Assembly (NCBI RefSeq): GCF_001544075.1
Contig: NZ_BCNT01000004.1
Location: forward strand, 398,945 to 462,944
Reading direction: 5' to 3'
DNA from: Comamonas terrae
Lineage (GTDB): Bacteria; Pseudomonadota; Gammaproteobacteria; Burkholderiales; Burkholderiaceae_C
Length of the DNA: 64,000 nt
Under the pieces are notes generated by a model. It worked only from the letters and a program-made list of their open reading frames with translations. It was not told the DNA's origin and made no database searches. This document shows, in pieces, positions 18,355 to 26,585 of the stretch. How positions within the stretch are numbered: the stretch's first letter is position 1; every line of letters begins with the position of its first letter. Made by a program: the position numbers and the translations under genes.

Positions 18355-19023
18355 ATGAAGCAGGCGCTGCAGGCAGCCATCTTTGTATGTGTTCTGGGAG
18401 GACTCTGGGCCGGCGCCGCGCTGGCCCAGCCTGCCCCCGCCACCGGCATCTACGCCTGCACGGACGCCAAGGGCCGGCGCCTCACGGCCGACCGCCCGAT
18501 TGCCGACTGCGTGGACCGCGACCAGCGCGTGCTGGGCACCACGGGCGTCGAGCTGCGCCGAGTGGGCCCCACGCTGACCGAGAACGAACGCGCCGAGATG
18601 GATGCCCGGCGCCGTCAGCAGCTGGCCGAGCAGCAGCGGCTGCGCGAGGAGCGTGCGCGCGACAAGGCCCTGCTGCTGCGCTACCCCGAACCGGCCGCCC
18701 ACGATGCGGCGCGCGCCGAGGCGCTGGCGCAGGTGGACAGCGTGATGGCCGTGGCCCAGCAGCGCCTGCAGGAGCTGGGCGCGCGGCAGAAGAAGCTCGA
18801 CACCGAGCTGGAGTTCTACCAGAACGACCCGCGCAAGGCGCCGCCCGGCCTGCGCCGCCAGTTGCAGGAGAACACGGACTCCCAGCAGGAGCAGCGGCGC
18901 TTCCTGCAGCACCAGGCGCAGGAAAGGCAGCGCATCAACCAGCGCTTCGATGCGCAGCTGGCCGAGCTGCGCCGGCTGTGGGCCGGCGAAGCGGGTGCCG
19001 CCGCCGTCACCGCGCGCGAATAG
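18355..19023 (+). CDS. Secreted coiled-coil protein with DUF4124-like N-terminal domain
   Basis: 222 aa, with a signal peptide (about 1-24, cut after ALA). A short beta-rich region GIYACTDAKGRRLTADRPIADC then resembles the DUF4124 domain, with two cysteines. The rest (about 75-215) is charged and rich in Gln, Arg, Glu and Ala, and should form a long coiled coil. Probably periplasmic; function not known. ATG 18355 follows GGAGC. It lies 63 bp after pyrE and may be cotranscribed. A tandem octamer repeat begins at its stop codon. Confidence 0.75.
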   Translation: MKQALQAAIFVCVLGGLWAGAALAQPAPATGIYACTDAKGRRLTADRPIADCVDRDQRVLGTTGVELRRVGPTLTENERAEMDARRRQQLAEQQRLREERARDKALLLRYPEPAAHDAARAEALAQVDSVMAVAQQRLQELGARQKKLDTELEFYQNDPRKAPPGLRRQLQENTDSQQEQRRFLQHQAQERQRINQRFDAQLAELRRLWAGEAGAAAVTARE

Positions 19024-19059
19024 GCAAATAGGCCCATAGGCAAATAGGCCAATAGGCGG
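19020..19059. repeat. Five-copy tandem 8-bp repeat
   Basis: Five units of the form ATAGGCNN in a row (NN is AA, CC, AA, CA, GG). The first unit contains the TAG stop codon of the preceding gene; the last ends 7 bp before the stop of the opposite-strand gene. Confidence 0.85.
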
Positions 19060-19065
19060 CAGGGG

Positions 19066-19401
19066 CTACGTCGGGTTGCGCAGGCGCAGCACGCGCCCGA
19101 CCAGCAGCGCCGCCATCCAGGCTATCCCGCCGATGAGCAGCGGCAGCTGCACGAAGGCCGGTGCCTGCGCCATGTGCACGAACGCATCGCCGCGCCACAG
19201 CGGGCCGTAGCCCTTGGCAAGCCCGTAGGCCAGCCACAGCAGCAGCCCCAGGCTGGCCAGCAGCGCCATGCGGCGCGCGGCCCGGGCATCGGTGTCGGCC
19301 CGCAGGGCCTGGCGCCACAGCCAGGCTCCCGCCGCAGCGACCAGCAGCACGCAGGCGCCCAGGGACAGCGGCAGCCACCAGGCAAGAGGAATCGTATTCA
19401 T
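19066..19401 (-). CDS. Small inner-membrane protein, unknown function
   Basis: 111 aa with three hydrophobic segments (about residues 8-28, 45-62 and 83-102) joined by short Arg-rich loops. No recognised domain. It has codon use like its neighbours and sits convergently with the DUF4124-like gene, starting about 40 bp from the terminator of the next minus-strand gene. Likely a real but lineage-restricted gene. Confidence 0.6.
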   Translation of the reverse strand: MNTIPLAWWLPLSLGACVLLVAAAGAWLWRQALRADTDARAARRMALLASLGLLLWLAYGLAKGYGPLWRGDAFVHMAQAPAFVQLPLLIGGIAWMAALLVGRVLRLRNPT

Positions 19402-19439
19402 GACCGCGCTACTGTAGCGGCAGGTGGCAGGGCGGAACG

Positions 19440-19462
19440 AAAAACGCCCGCCGGAGCGGGCG
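19440..19462 (-). terminator. Rho-independent terminator for the 72-aa gene
   Basis: Arms CGCCCGC (19445-19451) and GCGGGCG (19456-19462), loop CGGA. On the minus strand it is followed by a T run from 19444 to 19440. Confidence 0.8.
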
Positions 19463-19494
19463 TCTGGGGATATGAAGAACAGTCGGGCGCGGGC

Positions 19495-19713
19495 TCATGC
19501 CAGTTGCCAGACCGAATGCTCGCCGGGCACGGGCTGTATGCCCAGCACCGTGGCATGGCGGGCCAGCAGTTCGTCGAACTGCCTGGCGGTTTCGCTGCTG
19601 GCGGGACTGTCGTCGTATTCGCTGGCCACCTGTGCGGTGGTGAACGACGTGGCGCCGAACCTTTGCACGATGTTGCGCAGCTTGTCGAGGTTGGGAGGGG
19701 TCTGGACGTTCAT
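19495..19713 (-). CDS. Small conserved-looking protein, 72 aa, unknown function
   Basis: Starts MNVQTPPNLDKLRNIVQRFG at ATG 19713 with a strong AAGGAG site 6 bp upstream, and ends 33 bp before a clear terminator, so it is a complete single-gene unit. It is soluble, mixed alpha character, without Cys. The charged helix DKLRNIVQRFG and the later FDELLARHATVLGIQPVPG give no domain I recognise. The upstream in-frame extension to 19788 lacks a ribosome site. Confidence 0.65.
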   Translation of the reverse strand: MNVQTPPNLDKLRNIVQRFGATSFTTAQVASEYDDSPASSETARQFDELLARHATVLGIQPVPGEHSVWQLA

Positions 19714-19848
19714 GGCAACTCCTTTCTGGAAACCGGGCAGGGCTTGCAGCCAAGTGTAGTCCGTGGCTTGTGCAGGGCAAGAGTGCAATGCTGGATGGCC
19801 GTTTCGGCAGCGCAGCCGCCACGCAGGGCTGCGCTGCCGCAGTGTGGC

Positions 19849-20967
19849 CTACTGTGGCTGGGCGGTCTGGTAGAGCACGCGCACCAGGTCGGACTGGGTG
19901 AGTATGCCCACCAGCTGCCCGTTGTCCCGCACGATGGGAATATGGTGGTGGCCGTCCTCGCTGAACAGCGGCACCAGCTCGGCCACGCGCTGGCTGGCAC
20001 GCGCGGTGCGGACCTCGCGCGTCATGATCTGGCCGATCTGCCGGGGCTGGCCGGCGCCCCCCGTCAGCAGGGTGCGCAGGCGCCTGCCCAGGCCCAGCGG
20101 CTGGGCGTCCGGCTCCGCATGGCGCATGAAGTCGGCGCGCGTCACGATGCCCACCACGCGCTGCGCGGCATCCACCACGGGCAGTGCCTTGATGCGGCGC
20201 TCGCGCATGGTGGCCCAGGCGTCGGCCAGGGAGGTGTCGGTGCGCGCCGTCACCGGGTCCGCCGACATGGCATCCTCGCAGCGCAGCTCGCCCCATTGGC
20301 GCTGCCAGGCGGCGAGTTCGGCCGCCTGCAGCAGGGCTTCCAGGTCGTCGCGCGGCACGTCCAGCACCTGGTTGTAGTGGGCCAGCGCGACGTCGAAGTC
20401 CGCCGCGGTGAAGTGCGAGGACCGCGGCGGCGCCGCCTGCTGCGTGTGGGGGTAGCGTCGCCCCGTGAGGCGGTTGTAGGCCATGCCGGCCAGCGCCATC
20501 AGCACGGCGTTCGCCAGCACGGGAAACAGCACGAATCGCGGCTCCACGGCATGGCTGAGCACGGCGAACAGCGCCGTGGCGCCGCCCGGCGGGTGCAGGC
20601 AGCGCAGCGCGAACATGGCGGCAATCGCCAGGCCCACGGCCGCCGCGCCTGCCCAGGCGGTGTCGGGAATCCAGGCCGCGCAGGCCACGCCCACCAGCGC
20701 CGCCACGCAGTGGCTGCCGACCACGGACCAGGGCTGCGCCAGCGGGCTGGCCGGCAGGGCAAAGATCAGCACCGCCGAGGCGCCCATGGGCGCGATCAGC
20801 CAGGCCGACAGGCCGTTGTCCTGCGCAAGGGCCCGGCACACGAGCGCCGTCAGCGCGATGCCCAGGGCCCCGCCCAGCGAGGCGCGCAGCCGCTCGCGCC
20901 CGTTGACGCGCATGCGCGCCGGCCGCAAAGCCAGCCAGAGGGCCTTCAGGTGATGGGGGATGCTCAT
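19849..20967 (-). CDS. HPP-family membrane protein with two CBS domains
   Basis: 372 aa. The first 170 residues hold four to five membrane helices with the family hallmark LHPPGGATALFAVL. A linker leads to two CBS domains (about 230-285 and 315-370) with segments such as RRIKALPVVD and GHHHIPIVRDNGQLVGILTQSDL. CBS pairs usually bind adenine nucleotides. HPP proteins are putative transporters; a nitrite-transport role is reported for plant relatives. Start at 20967 overlaps the MarR stop (ATGA); an ATG two codons upstream is equally possible. It forms an operon with marR. Confidence 0.85.
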   Translation of the reverse strand: MSIPHHLKALWLALRPARMRVNGRERLRASLGGALGIALTALVCRALAQDNGLSAWLIAPMGASAVLIFALPASPLAQPWSVVGSHCVAALVGVACAAWIPDTAWAGAAAVGLAIAAMFALRCLHPPGGATALFAVLSHAVEPRFVLFPVLANAVLMALAGMAYNRLTGRRYPHTQQAAPPRSSHFTAADFDVALAHYNQVLDVPRDDLEALLQAAELAAWQRQWGELRCEDAMSADPVTARTDTSLADAWATMRERRIKALPVVDAAQRVVGIVTRADFMRHAEPDAQPLGLGRRLRTLLTGGAGQPRQIGQIMTREVRTARASQRVAELVPLFSEDGHHHIPIVRDNGQLVGILTQSDLVRVLYQTAQPQ

Positions 20968-21386
20968 TGCCATTGTTCGGTGAATGCGGAGATATGGGCG
21001 ACCTGGAACACCTCCTTGAGCGAGCGTAGCTCGCGCCGGTGCAGCGCTGCCAGCCGCAGCAGCCGCGCCTCGCCCTCGGCGCTCAGATGCACCAGCACCT
21101 GGCGCCGGTCGGCCGTGCCGCTTTCGCGGCGCACCAGCCCCAGGGCCTCGCAGCGCGCCACCAGGGTCAGGGCGCCGTGCGGCTGCACCTGCAGGCGCTC
21201 GGCCAGCTCGCCCACCGTGGCCCAGTCGCGCCCGGGGTAGCCCTTGACGTGCAGCAGCAGCTGGTATTGCTGGGGTGTCAGGCCTTCGGCCTGGGCGGCC
21301 TCTTCGCTGAAACGCAGAAAGCGGCGCAGCTGGTAACGGAATTCGGATAAGGCCTCGAGGTCGGCTTTGGTGGGTGCTTGTGCCAT
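20964..21386 (-). CDS. MarR-family transcriptional regulator
   Basis: 140-aa winged-helix regulator. The core includes LTPQQYQLLLHVKGYPGRDWATVGELAERLQVQPHGALTLVARCEALGLVRRE, followed by the wing TADRRQVLVHLSAEGEARL. It is divergent from a ClC gene with 35 bp between start codons, and an operator-like inverted repeat lies there. It likely controls both its own operon (with the HPP-CBS gene) and the ClC gene. The effector is unknown. Confidence 0.9.
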   Translation of the reverse strand: MAQAPTKADLEALSEFRYQLRRFLRFSEEAAQAEGLTPQQYQLLLHVKGYPGRDWATVGELAERLQVQPHGALTLVARCEALGLVRRESGTADRRQVLVHLSAEGEARLLRLAALHRRELRSLKEVFQVAHISAFTEQWQ

Positions 21387-21395
21387 GGTGAAAAA

Positions 21396-21412
21396 ACATC
21401 ACATTATGATGT
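21396..21412. promoter_or_regulatory. Probable MarR operator
   Basis: Perfect inverted repeat ACATCA-N5-TGATGT in the 35-bp space between the marR and ClC start codons. The surrounding A/T-rich sequence also includes -10-like elements for both directions, so binding would block both promoters. Confidence 0.7.
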
Positions 21413-21421
21413 AATTCGGGC

Positions 21422-23173
21422 ATGACCTTCCCCGCTTCACCTGCCGCGCGCGACTATGCGGCCGATTCCCGCCTCGCCCTGCTGGCGCTGCTGGCCATTC
21501 CCATCGGCGCGCTGGGCGTGGGTGCGGCCTGGCTGCTGCTCACCCTGATCCGCTTCTTCACCAATCTGTTCTTCTTCCAGACGCTGTCCGTCGCGCCCAC
21601 CTCGCCCGCCGACCACCAGCTGGGCCTGGCGGTGATCCTGGTGCCCGTGGTGGGCGCACTGATCGTGGGTCTGATGGCACGCTTCGGCTCGGACAAGATC
21701 CGCGGCCACGGCATTCCGGAGGCCATCGAGGCCATCCTGTTCGGCAAGAGCCTGATGTCGCCCAAGGTGGCGGTGCTCAAGCCCCTGTCGTCGGGCATTG
21801 TCATCGGCTCGGGCGGCCCGTTCGGCGCCGAGGGGCCGATCATCATGACGGGCGGGGCCATAGGCTCGCTGCTCGCTCAGTGGCTGCACCTGTCGGCGGC
21901 GGAGCGCAAGACGCTGCTGGTCTGTGGCGCCACGGCGGGCATGACGGCCGTGTTCGGCACGCCCGTGGCCGCCGTGCTGCTGGCGGTGGAACTGCTTCTG
22001 TTCGAGCTGCGCCCGCGCAGCCTGCTGCCGGTGGCGCTGGCCTGCGCCACGGCGGGTTTCTTGCGCCCGCTGGTGCTCGAAGCGGGCCGCCTGTTCCCGC
22101 TGAATACCGCGCCCGCGGGCCTCGCCGCTTTGGGCTCCTGCGTGGTGGCCGGACTGCTGGCGGCGCTGCTCGCGGCGGGCCTGTCGCGCGCGCTGTATGC
22201 GGTCGAAGACGGTTTCCACCGCCTGCCCGTGCACTGGATGTGGTGGCCCGCGCTGGGCGCCGTGGCTATCGGCATCGGCGGCTGGCTGCAGCCGCGCGCG
22301 CTGGGCGTGGGCTACGACGTGATCGGCGACCTGCTCCACGGCAACCTGCTGGTCGGCGCGGCGCTGGCGCTGCTGGCGGCCAAGGCCGTGATGTGGGTGC
22401 TGGCGCTGGGGTCGGGCACCTCGGGCGGCGTGCTCGCGCCGGTGCTGATGATGGGCGCGGGCCTGGGCACGGTGCTGGCGCCCTGGCTGCCCGGCGGCTC
22501 GCCCGGGCTGTGGCCGCTGGTGTGCATGGCGGCGGTGCTGGCTGGGGTGCTGGGCGCGCCGCTGACGGCCGCGGTGTTCGCCTTCGGCCTCACAGGCGAC
22601 GGCGATGCGCTGCTGCCGCTGCTGCTGGCCTGCGCGGTGTCGCACGGGGTCACGGTGCTGCTGATGGACCGCTCCATCATGACCGAGCGCCTGTCGCGCC
22701 GCGGCCGCCATGTGTACCGAGAGTACGGCGTCGATCCGCTGGAGCGCACGCCCGTCGAGGCCGTGATGACACGCCATGTGCAGACCATTGCGGCCGATGC
22801 GCCGCTGGCGCGCGTGGTGCACGAATGGTTCGGCCCCGCACAGCGGCACCGCGCCTTTGCGGTGGTCGATGCGGCTGGCGTGTGCCTGGGCATGCTGGAC
22901 CGCGACCGGCTGAATGACATGGGCGGCGACACGCGCACGGCCGGCGATCTGCTGCGCGGCAGCGCCGTGCAGTTTGCGCTGCCGCACCAGACCTGCCGCG
23001 CGCTGTCGCAGCAGATGGCGTCCTGGGGCCTGGAGCGCCTGCCCGTGGTGGCGGATGCGCAGACGCGGCGCCTGGTGGGCATTGTCAGCCGCAGCGACCT
23101 GGTGAAGGTGGCCCAGGCGGTGCACGAAGAGGAAGCGGTGCGCGAGCGTGTGAGGGGCTGGAATCGCTCCTGA
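21422..23173 (+). CDS. ClC-family chloride/proton antiporter with CBS pair
   Basis: 583 aa. The ClC selectivity motifs are GSGGP at 129-133 and GAEGP at 135-139, with the gating glutamate E137, which suggests an antiporter rather than a channel. Further motifs are GMTAVFGTPVAAVLLAVEL, GSGTSGGVLAPVLMMGAG and GVLGAPLTAAVFAFGLTG. The C-terminal 150 residues carry two CBS domains (for example RLPVVADAQTRRLVGIVSRSDL). No ribosome site precedes ATG 21422 and the promoter space is very short, so the mRNA may be leaderless. It is likely regulated by the divergent MarR protein. Confidence 0.92.
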   Translation: MTFPASPAARDYAADSRLALLALLAIPIGALGVGAAWLLLTLIRFFTNLFFFQTLSVAPTSPADHQLGLAVILVPVVGALIVGLMARFGSDKIRGHGIPEAIEAILFGKSLMSPKVAVLKPLSSGIVIGSGGPFGAEGPIIMTGGAIGSLLAQWLHLSAAERKTLLVCGATAGMTAVFGTPVAAVLLAVELLLFELRPRSLLPVALACATAGFLRPLVLEAGRLFPLNTAPAGLAALGSCVVAGLLAALLAAGLSRALYAVEDGFHRLPVHWMWWPALGAVAIGIGGWLQPRALGVGYDVIGDLLHGNLLVGAALALLAAKAVMWVLALGSGTSGGVLAPVLMMGAGLGTVLAPWLPGGSPGLWPLVCMAAVLAGVLGAPLTAAVFAFGLTGDGDALLPLLLACAVSHGVTVLLMDRSIMTERLSRRGRHVYREYGVDPLERTPVEAVMTRHVQTIAADAPLARVVHEWFGPAQRHRAFAVVDAAGVCLGMLDRDRLNDMGGDTRTAGDLLRGSAVQFALPHQTCRALSQQMASWGLERLPVVADAQTRRLVGIVSRSDLVKVAQAVHEEEAVRERVRGWNRS

Positions 23174-23200
23174 TGCAGGAGCGAAAGGCGCTTGCCGTGC

Positions 23201-23219
23201 AAGGGCGAAAGCCCTTTTT
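23201..23219 (+). terminator. Terminator after the ClC gene
   Basis: AGGGC-gaaa-GCCCT followed by T5. It ends 2 bp before the stop of the convergent nitroreductase gene. Confidence 0.8.
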
Positions 23220-23220
23220 C

Positions 23221-23790
23221 TCAAACCCTGGACTGGAGGGCGCCGGCGCTGAGCACTTCGGCCAGCGGCTTGCGCGGTGAGGCCGTCTCGCGCTCGCGCA
23301 GGTCGTCGGGCAGGGTGCTGGCATCGCCGCGGCGGCCCACGGCGATCACCACTTCGGGCACCAGGTGTTCGGGCAGCCGCAGCACGGCGCGCGCCTCGTC
23401 GGCCGAAAAGCCGCCCATGGCATGCGTGGCCAGGCCCATGTCATGGGCCTGCAGGGCCAGGTAGCCCCAGGCGCAGCCGGCATCGAAGCTGTGCTTGCCG
23501 GGCGAGGCCTGCCTGTCCGACACCAGCACGATCAGCGCGCCGGCGTTCAGGCACCAGCGGCGGTTGGCTTCGTTCGGGATGGCCGAGAAGGCGTCCCAGT
23601 TGGCATCGCCGCGCAGCGCGTAGGCAAAGTGCCAGGGCTGCTTGTTGCTGGCGGACGGCGCCCAGCGGGCGGCATCGGCCAGCTGCTCGATCTGGGCCGT
23701 GGTCAGCGCCTCGGGCACGAAGGCGCGCGGAGACATGCGCTCCAGGAACTGCGAGTGGATGGGCGTGGTGGTGCTGCGGGTGTTGTGCAT
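23221..23790 (-). CDS. Nitroreductase-family flavoprotein
   Basis: 189-aa FMN-dependent NAD(P)H oxidoreductase. The N-terminal region has RMSPRAF and ARWAPSASNKQPWHFAYA (FMN phosphate contacts). Later, AGCAWGYLALQAHDMGLATHAMGGF and the C-terminal VIAVGRRGD segment are standard. Size fits the short nitroreductases. ATG 23790 chosen; an upstream in-frame start would cross a hairpin. Substrate cannot be predicted. Confidence 0.88.
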   Translation of the reverse strand: MHNTRSTTTPIHSQFLERMSPRAFVPEALTTAQIEQLADAARWAPSASNKQPWHFAYALRGDANWDAFSAIPNEANRRWCLNAGALIVLVSDRQASPGKHSFDAGCAWGYLALQAHDMGLATHAMGGFSADEARAVLRLPEHLVPEVVIAVGRRGDASTLPDDLRERETASPRKPLAEVLSAGALQSRV

Positions 23791-23809
23791 GGATGGGTCC
23801 GGAAACAGC

Positions 23810-23899
23810 GAGGCCCGGCCGCCGCCGGCGGATGCCGGACGGGAGCCGGGCCTCGAATGAAACCCGAAACAATAGCGCAAGCCCGGGCATTGGCCCGGG
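23810..23899 (-). terminator. Two GC-rich hairpins between minus-strand genes
   Basis: CCCGGGC-attg-GCCCGGG at 23882-23899 lies 11 bp after the stop of the upstream gene (23911). GAGGCCCGGC/GCCGGGCCTC forms 10-bp arms at 23810-23819 and 23845-23854. Neither is followed by a strong T run, so termination is uncertain; they may instead insulate the nitroreductase leader. Confidence 0.45.
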
Positions 23900-23910
23900 G
23901 CGCAGGGGTT

Positions 23911-24942
23911 TCAGGACTTTTGCTCGCAGGAGCGTTGGCTCATCAGGCGCATATGGCGCTCCATGCGGATCAGCACCAGCACCATGACGACCATCACCAG
24001 GCAACTGATGAGCATGGTGCCGAAGGCGGTTTCCATGCTGGAGAACTCCCATTTGTCGTTGTCGGAATCCTCGCCCTTGAGGCGCTGGGCCAGGCGGTCG
24101 AACGACAGCGTGTAGTTGAGCAGCAGCATGCTGGTGATCTGCTGGGCCGACTGCCCGCGCAGCTTGGCCGTCAGGCTGTCGTTGGCCAGCACCTGCTCCA
24201 GCGCGGCCGGCAGGCCCTGGACAAAGGCCGCATAGGCGCCGGCACCGTGCTCGGTTTCGGCCATCTGGGCGCGCTCGTGGATCTGGGCGGCCAGGTCCAC
24301 GGGCTCGCTGAGCCAGTCGTCGCCTTCGGGCTCCTCCTCGGTGGAGGATGCAGCCGCCGCCACTGCGGCGCGCGAGGCCTCGCGCTCGCCGCGCACGCGG
24401 TGCACGGCGGCATCGGCCGTTGCATCGAGGGCCGCCGCCGAGGCATCCTGAGCGGCATCGCCGCAGCAGGCGTTCTCGCGCTGTTCGCGCAGCTTGATCT
24501 GGCGCTGCACCTCGGCGTCCGAGGGCACGGCGTCGCCCTTGAGCAGCGGATGGACCGGCGCCAGGCCCTGGCTGTTGTTGTCCTTCTCCACGCGCTTGCG
24601 GGCCGCCGGGTCGCTGTAGATGAAGCCGCGCAGCAGGCCGTCGGCCTTCTGGAAGCTGGGGCGCAGCGCGGGGTCGGCCAGGCGCTTTTCCATGGGGGTC
24701 TGGTCGGTCATGCCGCTGAGGTCGCGGGCGGTCTCGTCCACCACATACTTCAGGTCGGGCTTGGCGCTGTTCCAGTCCAGGGCCACCTGCGCGGCAGCCG
24801 GCGCGGCATCGCTCTGCTTGGGTTTGTAATGGCTCCAGAGCCAGAACGCCATGCCTGTCAGCACGAATACGGAAAACGCCAGCAGCACCACTCGCACAAT
24901 CTGCACGAGCACATCCTCGATGCGACGTAACAGGTTCATCAT
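23911..24942 (-). CDS. Membrane-anchored protein of unknown function
   Basis: 343 aa with one N-terminal helix (about 15-36) and one near the C terminus (about 308-329), enclosing a roughly 270-residue hydrophilic, mostly helical domain. The domain includes an Ala/Glu-rich low-complexity stretch (about 165-215) and an adjacent Cys pair (NACCGD). The N- and C-terminal helices with a large domain between suggest a periplasmic body. No family recognised. Start is ATG 24942 or the adjacent ATG 24939; the ribosome site is weak. It is divergent from serA. Confidence 0.7.
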   Translation of the reverse strand: MMNLLRRIEDVLVQIVRVVLLAFSVFVLTGMAFWLWSHYKPKQSDAAPAAAQVALDWNSAKPDLKYVVDETARDLSGMTDQTPMEKRLADPALRPSFQKADGLLRGFIYSDPAARKRVEKDNNSQGLAPVHPLLKGDAVPSDAEVQRQIKLREQRENACCGDAAQDASAAALDATADAAVHRVRGEREASRAAVAAAASSTEEEPEGDDWLSEPVDLAAQIHERAQMAETEHGAGAYAAFVQGLPAALEQVLANDSLTAKLRGQSAQQITSMLLLNYTLSFDRLAQRLKGEDSDNDKWEFSSMETAFGTMLISCLVMVVMVLVLIRMERHMRLMSQRSCEQKS

Positions 24943-25256
24943 TTACAGCAAATCCTTGTCTTGAAGCTTACAGGTAAAGGTGCTCTAGCTATCGAATTGA
25001 AAGCACCCAAGCGATGCGCGAATTCTAGGGAGGCAAGGCGTCCGTCGTATTCTTTTACATGTCCTGCAAGTGCAAAAGAGAGTGCTTGCTCTCGATGTTC
25101 AGCCCGCTGCGCCTGTCATCCTGCATGCAGGCCGCAAGCCAGGAGCTGGTCCGCTGCGCTGCACAAATGCAACATTTGTAAGGCGGAGAGCCTACGCGCC
25201 GTGGCAGATTAGGCGATCCGTTCAAATGGGGTTTTCACGGATCGCAGGGCCTGCTT
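24943..25256. promoter_or_regulatory. Divergent promoter region upstream of serA
   Basis: 314 bp with no supported gene. Several dyads occur: GGTGCT/AGCACC arms at 24979-24984 and 25002-25007; GAGAG-tgcttg-CTCTC at about 25078-25093; and a 17-bp AT-rich inverted repeat ACAAATG-caa-CATTTGT at 25163-25179, which looks like a regulator site 78 bp before the serA ATG. Confidence 0.45.
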
Positions 25257-26486
25257 ATGACCAAGACGTCGCTGGACAAATCGAAGATCAAGTTTCTGCT
25301 GCTGGAAGGCATCCATCCCTCCGCGCTCAAGGTGTTGCACGATGCGGGCTACACCAACGTGGAGGCGCTGTCCGGCGCGCTGGAGGGCGAGGAGCTCAAG
25401 CGCAAGATCGCCGATGTGCACTTTGTCGGCATCCGCTCGCGCACGCAGCTGACCGAGGAAGTCTTTGCCGCGGCCCAGAAGCTGGTGGCCGTGGGGTGCT
25501 TCTGCATAGGCACCAACCAGGTGAATCTGAATGCCGCGCGCGAGCGTGGCGTGGTGGTGTTCAACGCCCCGTATTCCAATACCCGCTCGGTGGCCGAGCT
25601 GGTGCTGGCCGAGGCCATCCTGCTGCTGCGCGGCGTGCCGGCCAAGAACGCGGCCGCGCACCGTGGCGGCTGGCTCAAGAGCGCCGAGAACGCCTACGAG
25701 ATCCGCGGCAAGACGCTGGGCATCGTGGGCTACGGCTCCATCGGCACCCAGCTGTCGGTGCTGGCCGAATCCCTGGGCATGCAGGTGGTGTTCCATGACG
25801 TGGCGACCAAGCTGCCGCTGGGCAATGCGCGCCAGGCGGCCTCGCTCGACGACCTGCTGGCCCAGGCCGACATCGTGACCCTGCACGTGCCCGAGCTGCC
25901 GTCCACCCACGGCATGATGGGCGCCCGCGAAATCGCGGCCATGAAGCCGGGCAGCATTCTGATCAACGCCTCGCGCGGCACCGTGGTCGACATCGACGCA
26001 CTGGCCTCGGCCCTGCGGGAGGGCAAGCTGCTGGGCGCGGCCATCGACGTGTTCCCGGTCGAGCCCAAGAGCAACAAGGACGAGTTCAGCTCGCCGCTGC
26101 GCGGCCTGGACAATGCCATCCTCACGCCCCACATCGGCGGCTCCACCATGGAGGCCCAGGCCAACATCGGCCTGGAGGTGGCGGAAAAGCTGGTCAAGTA
26201 CAGCGACAACGGCACCACGACCTCGGCCGTGAACTTCCCCGAGGTGGCGCTGCCCGCCCATCCGGGCAAGAACCGCATTCTGCACGTGCACCACAACGTA
26301 CCCGGCGTGCTGTCGGCCATCAATCTGGTGTTCGCCGAAAACGGCATCAACATCGCGGGCCAGTACCTGCGCACCGATGAAAAGGTGGGCTACGTGGTGA
26401 TCGACCTGGACGTGGAATCCTCGGCCCTGGCCGTGGAAAAGCTCTCGCAGATCCCGGGCACCATCCGCTGCCGCGTGTTGTTCTAG
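25257..26486 (+). CDS. serA: D-3-phosphoglycerate dehydrogenase
   Basis: 409-aa NAD-dependent dehydrogenase, first step of serine synthesis. The N-terminal FVGIRSRTQLT and the active-site region are followed by the NAD-binding GIVGYGSIGTQ, catalytic Arg in INASRGTVVD, catalytic His in LTPHIGGST, and a C-terminal ACT domain (about 335-409) giving serine feedback inhibition. Length and domain order match the E. coli-type enzyme. Monocistronic, with a terminator directly behind. Confidence 0.95.
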   Translation: MTKTSLDKSKIKFLLLEGIHPSALKVLHDAGYTNVEALSGALEGEELKRKIADVHFVGIRSRTQLTEEVFAAAQKLVAVGCFCIGTNQVNLNAARERGVVVFNAPYSNTRSVAELVLAEAILLLRGVPAKNAAAHRGGWLKSAENAYEIRGKTLGIVGYGSIGTQLSVLAESLGMQVVFHDVATKLPLGNARQAASLDDLLAQADIVTLHVPELPSTHGMMGAREIAAMKPGSILINASRGTVVDIDALASALREGKLLGAAIDVFPVEPKSNKDEFSSPLRGLDNAILTPHIGGSTMEAQANIGLEVAEKLVKYSDNGTTTSAVNFPEVALPAHPGKNRILHVHHNVPGVLSAINLVFAENGINIAGQYLRTDEKVGYVVIDLDVESSALAVEKLSQIPGTIRCRVLF

Positions 26487-26510
26487 ACTGCGCGCCTCGG
26501 CAGCGCGGCA

Positions 26511-26533
26511 AAGGGAGCCCAGGCTCCCTTTTT
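26511..26533 (+). terminator. Rho-independent terminator after serA
   Basis: GGGAGCC-ca-GGCTCCC followed by T5. The T run merges with the first bases of a short-repeat copy. Confidence 0.9.
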
Positions 26534-26551
26534 GATAGCTGCAGGCGCTTG
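26534..26551 (+). repeat. Short intergenic repeat, core copy
   Basis: GATAGCTGCAGGCGCTTG, full-length core, placed directly after the serA terminator T run. Confidence 0.8.
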
Positions 26552-26585
26552 GCGGGAAAGGGTTTGGCGGTGAAAAAGCTTGAGA

